Below are positions 32,904 to 35,742 of a DNA stretch of 35,742 nt, piece by piece. Made by a program: the position numbers and the translations under genes. Under the pieces are notes generated by a model, which saw nothing but the letters and a program-made list of their open reading frames with translations, did no database searches and was not told the origin of the DNA. This DNA is from Rhodocyclaceae bacterium (GTDB taxonomy: Bacteria; Pseudomonadota; Gammaproteobacteria; Burkholderiales; Rhodocyclaceae): contig JANJTW010000134.1 in assembly GCA_024710925.1 (NCBI GenBank), forward strand, positions 1 to 35,742. Reading direction: 5' to 3'. Position 1 is the first letter of the stretch. Every line of letters starts with the position of its first letter.

Positions 32904-33188
32904 CTACGCCAGGCATTTGACAAATTTTTCCAGATGCGACCGCCACGGCTGCAGGTAAGCAAGCACTTCGGCGTCGCATGCCCGGATTTCGAGCAGCAAC
33001 TGGCGCAGGATTTCCGTTTCCGCTGCCGGCAGTGCGACCGGTAGGGTCGGCAGTGCCGCGATGCAGGCAACGCGCTCGGCTTCCAGTTGCATCAGTGCGT
33101 CGATATCCTCGCGATGGGCGAAATCGAGCATCCGCCGCGTCAGGTCGAGGAGCGAGCGGTAGGCTTCGAGGTGGCCGGAAGCAGGCAT
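32904..33188 (-). CDS. fliT: FliT-like flagellar chaperone
   Basis: This is a small helical protein in the fliT position, directly after fliS. FliT binds the cap protein FliD before export. The open frame begins at 33329 inside fliS, but ATG 33188 (MPASGHLEAYRSLLDLTRRMLDFA) leaves 4 bases after fliS and gives 94 residues. The LTRRMLDFAHREDIDALMQLEAERVACIAAL pattern fits the FliT family. Sequence conservation in this family is low, so position counts for much of the assignment. Confidence 0.75.
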   Translation of the reverse strand: MPASGHLEAYRSLLDLTRRMLDFAHREDIDALMQLEAERVACIAALPTLPVALPAAETEILRQLLLEIRACDAEVLAYLQPWRSHLEKFVKCLA

Positions 33189-33192
33189 CGGA

Positions 33193-33600
33193 TCAGGCCG
33201 CTGCCTGCTTCTGCGGGGAAATTTCCGCCCAGGCATCGCGCAGGTCGCGCAGCAGCGACAGGACTTCTTCCAGCGGCGCCTGCTGGTTGTGCATGTTGGC
33301 CCATAGCATGCGCTCGGCCATGTAGTCATAGAGTGCCGCCAGCCGGGCCGCCAGATCGCCGCCGCTGTCCATGTCGAGGCTTGCCTTCAGGCCGTTGGTG
33401 ACGATGTTGATAGCCTTGGATATGTTACTGCCCTTCTCGGCGATCTGGCCGTCGGCCATATGGCGCTGGGCCGAAACGATTGCCACGATGGCGCCGTCGA
33501 ACAGCATCAGTACCAGACGGTGCGGGTCGGCCGCTTCGACGTTCGCGTCGATACTTACCTTGGCGTAGCTTTCCGCCGGATTGCGCATCATGCCGAACAT
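33193..33600 (-). CDS. fliS: Flagellin export chaperone FliS
   Basis: FliS binds the C-terminus of flagellin and keeps it from polymerising in the cytoplasm. The 135 residues contain the family sequence YAKVSIDANVEAADPHRLVLMLFDGAI near the N-terminus, then INIVTNGLKASLDMDSGGDLAARLAALYDYMAERMLWAN, and the WAEISP ending, all characteristic. Length is normal (about 130). It lies 18 bases after fliD and 4 before the fliT-like gene. Confidence 0.97.
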   Translation of the reverse strand: MFGMMRNPAESYAKVSIDANVEAADPHRLVLMLFDGAIVAIVSAQRHMADGQIAEKGSNISKAINIVTNGLKASLDMDSGGDLAARLAALYDYMAERMLWANMHNQQAPLEEVLSLLRDLRDAWAEISPQKQAAA

Positions 33601-33618
33601 GATTGCCTCGCTTTGTCG

Positions 33619-35007
33619 TTAAGAGTTGCCCGAAACGCCGGGCAGGTTGGCCAGTTGCTGCTGCAGGTAATTGCTCGTCTGCAGCATGCCCGAAACCAGG
33701 GTGTCCAGCGCCGTGTATTGCTTGCGCAGGCGCGCTTCCGTCCCCTCCAGGCGCTTCTCCAGCGAAGTGCGCTGGAGGTCGATGGTCTTTACCGAGCCGT
33801 TCAGGCCGTTGGTTTTGTTGACGATCGTTCCGTTCGTGCCGATCAGGCCGTTGATCGTCGAATGCAGCGAGGTGGCAATGCCGCTGGCGACGTTGGCGAC
33901 CCCGACGAAATTGGATGAAATAGCCTTTTCCAGCTTGCTCGAATCGAGCTTCAGCGTACCGTCGCGCTGAATTGAAATGCCGATGTCCGACAGGTTGCGC
34001 AGACTGCTGCCCGCGGACGTACCTGCCGCAACCGAGCCGAGCACCTGACGGAGCTGGGTGTCGGCGCCGCGCAGTGCCGAGTCGGCGCCGAGCACGCCGA
34101 GCTTTTTCGTCGTCTCGTTGAAGCCGCCCATTTCCTTGCTCAGCTTCACGTAGTCGTTGTACGAGGAGACCAGCTTTTCCAGCGCCTTGTTCAGGCCCGA
34201 GGTGTCGCGCGTCAGCGCCAGCGTCGTCGACTCGCCGACGGCCGTTTCCTTCTGCAGCTTGAGCGTGACGCCGGCCAGCGCGTCGGTCACGGTATTGCTC
34301 TGCGATTCGACGTCGATACCGTTCAGTTTCAGGAGTGCGCTCTGTGCGCCCTGCTGCTGGGTAAAGTCGTTGCCGACCGGAATCGGTGCGCCGGGGGTGT
34401 ATTCAAGACTGCTGATGCCGGACAGGCTGATGAACTGCTTCGAGCCGCCGCTATCGCCGGTAATGACCAGCTGTGCGCCGCCGGCGCCGTTGACCACCGC
34501 CGCCGTTACGCCGGCGTTGGCCGTGTTGATCGCATCGCGCAGATCGGTCAGCTTGTTGCTGGTGACTTCGATCGACGTCGTCTTCGTCGTCGTCGTGCCG
34601 TCTTCCGAGCCGAGGCGGATCGTCAGTGTCCCCGGCGTGATCGTCGGATTTGCGGTCGAGGCGATGCGGTGCTCCTTCGCCAGCTGCGACACCTCCAGCG
34701 AATAGTTGCCCGGCACCGTGCCTTCGCCGGCTGTGACCGTCGCCACGGCCGTGTCTGCCACCGTGCCCTTGTAGGTCGAATAGAAATCGAGCGGGCTGTA
34801 CGAAGCCGGAATCTTCAGCGCCGCCACCGCGTTCTGCATCGTGGCGAGCGCGCTCTTGATCGAACCGAATGCCGAAATTTGCGCCTGAAAGCCGGCTTCC
34901 TTCTTGGCCAGCGCGGTCAGCGGCTGGCGCTCGACCGTCATCAGCTGCTCGACGATGCCGTTGACGTCGAGGTTGGAGCCGCCGAGTCCGGATACGCTCA
35001 TTGCCAT
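33619..35007 (-). CDS. fliD: Filament cap protein FliD (HAP2)
   Basis: FliD caps the filament and folds incoming flagellin into place. The open frame reaches 35124, but ATG 35007 (MAMSVSGLGGSNLDVNGIVEQLM) has AGGAG 7 bases upstream and fits the family start, giving 462 residues. The N-terminal domain has LMTVERQPLTALAKKEAGFQAQISAFGSIKSAL. The C-terminal part (about 225-455) has the usual KLNGIDVESQSNTVTDALAGVTLKL and ends in a coiled coil (LQRTSLEKRLEGTEARLRKQYTALDTLVSGM). A sigma-54 promoter lies just upstream. Confidence 0.97.
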   Translation of the reverse strand: MAMSVSGLGGSNLDVNGIVEQLMTVERQPLTALAKKEAGFQAQISAFGSIKSALATMQNAVAALKIPASYSPLDFYSTYKGTVADTAVATVTAGEGTVPGNYSLEVSQLAKEHRIASTANPTITPGTLTIRLGSEDGTTTTKTTSIEVTSNKLTDLRDAINTANAGVTAAVVNGAGGAQLVITGDSGGSKQFISLSGISSLEYTPGAPIPVGNDFTQQQGAQSALLKLNGIDVESQSNTVTDALAGVTLKLQKETAVGESTTLALTRDTSGLNKALEKLVSSYNDYVKLSKEMGGFNETTKKLGVLGADSALRGADTQLRQVLGSVAAGTSAGSSLRNLSDIGISIQRDGTLKLDSSKLEKAISSNFVGVANVASGIATSLHSTINGLIGTNGTIVNKTNGLNGSVKTIDLQRTSLEKRLEGTEARLRKQYTALDTLVSGMLQTSNYLQQQLANLPGVSGNS

Positions 35008-35048
35008 GATATTTCTCCTGTCGTCCTTCGCCGGAAATGCGCAAGAGG

Positions 35049-35064
35049 AGCAAGAACCGGGCCT
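35049..35064 (-). promoter_or_regulatory. Sigma-54 promoter of fliD
   Basis: On the minus strand AGGCCCGgttcTTGCT differs from TGGCACG-N4-TTGCW at two positions and keeps the exact GG-N10-GC spacing. Transcription from about 35038 would give a leader of about 30 bases before fliD, in line with the flgB and fliE promoters. It would drive fliD, fliS, the fliT-like gene, the second fliK-like gene and the flhB-C-like gene. Confidence 0.82.
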
Positions 35065-35096
35065 GAAAACCGTAGCCCTGTGCCTTCCGACAGCCC

Positions 35097-35117
35097 GTTC
35101 GCGCCGCGAGCGCGAAC
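35097..35117 (-). terminator. GC-rich hairpin after flaG
   Basis: GTTCGCGC, 5-base loop, GCGCGAAC forms a perfect 8-base stem 3 bases after the flaG stop. No T run follows, so termination would be partial at best. It separates flaG from the fliD promoter. Confidence 0.45.
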
Positions 35118-35120
35118 GCC

Positions 35121-35507
35121 TCATGCTTTCTGGTGAACCAGCAACCCTTGCAGTTTATCCAGAGCCTTGGCGATTTGCAGCATTTCTTCGGAAGGAATCT
35201 GGCGCAGCACTTCCTGCGTCTGGCGGTCGACCAGGCGGATCAGCCGTCGCCCCGACTCCTCGTCGATGGTGAATTCGAGGTTGTCGTTATTCACGAAACG
35301 GCTGACCGAATCGACCGCCTCGTCCAGCTCTTCCTGCACGGCTTCGGCGTTGCGCGTGGCGCCCACCGCCCGCAGCGGGTCGACGGCAACCGCCGCTGAC
35401 GAAGCCTGCGCATTCTGTGCCTGGCGCAGGGTGGCGCCGGGATCGCGATCCGGCAGTGCTTGCGCTGCCGGCAGGACCGGTGCGTTGGTCGCGGATTGAA
35501 TGCTCAT
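35121..35507 (-). CDS. flaG: Flagellar protein FlaG
   Basis: FlaG is a small protein that limits filament length in polar flagellates; its mechanism is not well known. The 128-residue product has a variable Ala/Pro-rich N-terminal half and the conserved C-terminal domain (about 60-125): SRFVNNDNLEFTIDEESGRRLIRLVDRQTQEVLRQIPSEEMLQIAKALDKLQGLLV. This pattern is diagnostic. A GGGAG site precedes ATG 35507. It lies between fliC and fliD as in Pseudomonas and Vibrio. Confidence 0.95.
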   Translation of the reverse strand: MSIQSATNAPVLPAAQALPDRDPGATLRQAQNAQASSAAVAVDPLRAVGATRNAEAVQEELDEAVDSVSRFVNNDNLEFTIDEESGRRLIRLVDRQTQEVLRQIPSEEMLQIAKALDKLQGLLVHQKA

Positions 35508-35521
35508 TTCTCAATCTCCCG

Positions 35522-35555
35522 AAAAAGGGCGCAGAGCATTGCTGCTCCATGCCCT
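35522..35555 (-). terminator. Rho-independent terminator of fliC
   Basis: Read on the minus strand, AGGGCATGGAGCA, loop GCAA, TGCTCTGCGCCCT forms a 13-pair stem with one mismatch and two wobble pairs, followed by TTTTT. It lies between fliC and flaG, so flaG needs read-through or a promoter that I could not identify. Confidence 0.85.
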
Positions 35556-35580
35556 GGTTCGTTTCCGGTCCCTACCCGAC

Positions 35581-35742
35581 TTAGCCGCGGAGCAGGCTGA
35601 GGACGTTGTTGGGCAGGGCGTTGGCCTGTGCCAGCATGGCCATGCCGGCCTGCTGCAGGATCTGCGAGCGGGTCAGGTTGGCGGTTTCGGCGGCGAAGTC
35701 GGTGTCGAGAATCCGGCTGCGGGCGCCCGAGAGGTTCTCGGA
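35581..35742 (-). CDS. fliC: Flagellin FliC, C-terminal end (partial)
   Basis: The last 53 codons of a flagellin gene run off the right edge of the window. The translation contains [20 protein letters not shown], then [24 protein letters not shown] and the stop. This is the D0 coiled-coil end found in nearly all flagellins and the site recognised by FliS. The main part and promoter are outside the window. A strong terminator follows. Confidence 0.97.
   Translation of the reverse strand, partial: SENLSGARSRILDTDFAAETANLTRSQILQQAGMAMLAQANALPNNVLSLLRG

Noticed and set aside
35508-35580. GG-N10-GC pair before flaG
   Set aside because: It falls within the stem of the fliC terminator and the flanking bases do not match the sigma-54 consensus.
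1-35742. CRISPR arrays, tRNA or rRNA genes, IS elements, phage genes, defence systems
   Set aside because: No spaced direct repeats, no RNA gene signatures and no transposase or phage-type proteins were seen; the whole window is explained by flagellar genes.

Overview
The window is one continuous flagellar chromosome block. Almost every base belongs to polar-type flagellar genes, and there is no tRNA, rRNA, IS element or CRISPR array. The DNA is GC-rich, with codons ending mostly in G or C. The features that point to a betaproteobacterium, most likely Rhodocyclales (an inference from gene content and protein style, not a database match), are: fliA followed by a MotC/MotD-type stator pair; a FleS/FleR (FlrB/FlrC) two-component system next to fliE; sigma-54 (GG-N10-GC) and sigma-28 promoters; FlaG; and a free-standing FlhB C-terminal-like protein beside a second FliK-like gene.

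Layout: (1) 1-2357, plus strand: the tail of a gene that is probably flhG, then fliA, motC, motD. (2) 2434-4016, minus strand: flgA, flgM, flgN, read right to left. (3) 4130-16585, plus strand: a sigma-54 promoter and flgBCDEFGHIJ (rod, hook, rings), then a sigma-28 promoter and flgK, flgL and an unrecognised lipoprotein. (4) 16572-27471, minus strand: fliF-G-H-I-J-K-L-M-N-O-P-Q-R (MS ring, C ring, export gate and ATPase). (5) 27565-30466, plus strand: fleS, fleR, then fliE under its own sigma-54 promoter. (6) 30528-35742, minus strand: flagellin fliC (3' end only), flaG, a sigma-54 promoter, fliD, fliS, a fliT-like gene, a second fliK-like gene, an flhB-C-like gene and the PilZ brake ycgR.

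How it works together: the regulatory sites fit a sigma-54 to sigma-28 hierarchy. FleS/FleR would activate the sigma-54 promoters seen before flgB, fliE and fliD. Once the hook is finished, FlgM is exported and FliA (sigma-28) is freed to read flgMN and flgKL plus the lipoprotein. The flgM gene has a sigma-70-like promoter as well as the sigma-28 one. The master regulator (FleQ/FlrA or FlhDC), flhA, flhB, the chemotaxis genes and most of fliC lie outside the window.

No wholly new system is visible. The most unusual signals are these. The hook protein and both hook-filament junction proteins are enlarged by internal tandem duplications: FlgL has three copies of a roughly 95-100 residue module, FlgE a duplicated D2-like module with more AT-rich DNA in one copy, and FlgK a duplicated module. 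Runs of 8 and 9 G lie in the linker of flgJ and in the second fliK-like gene. An uncharacterised lipoprotein is translationally coupled to flgL and overlaps fliR tail-to-tail. The fliF-R block is inverted relative to fleSR-fliE.
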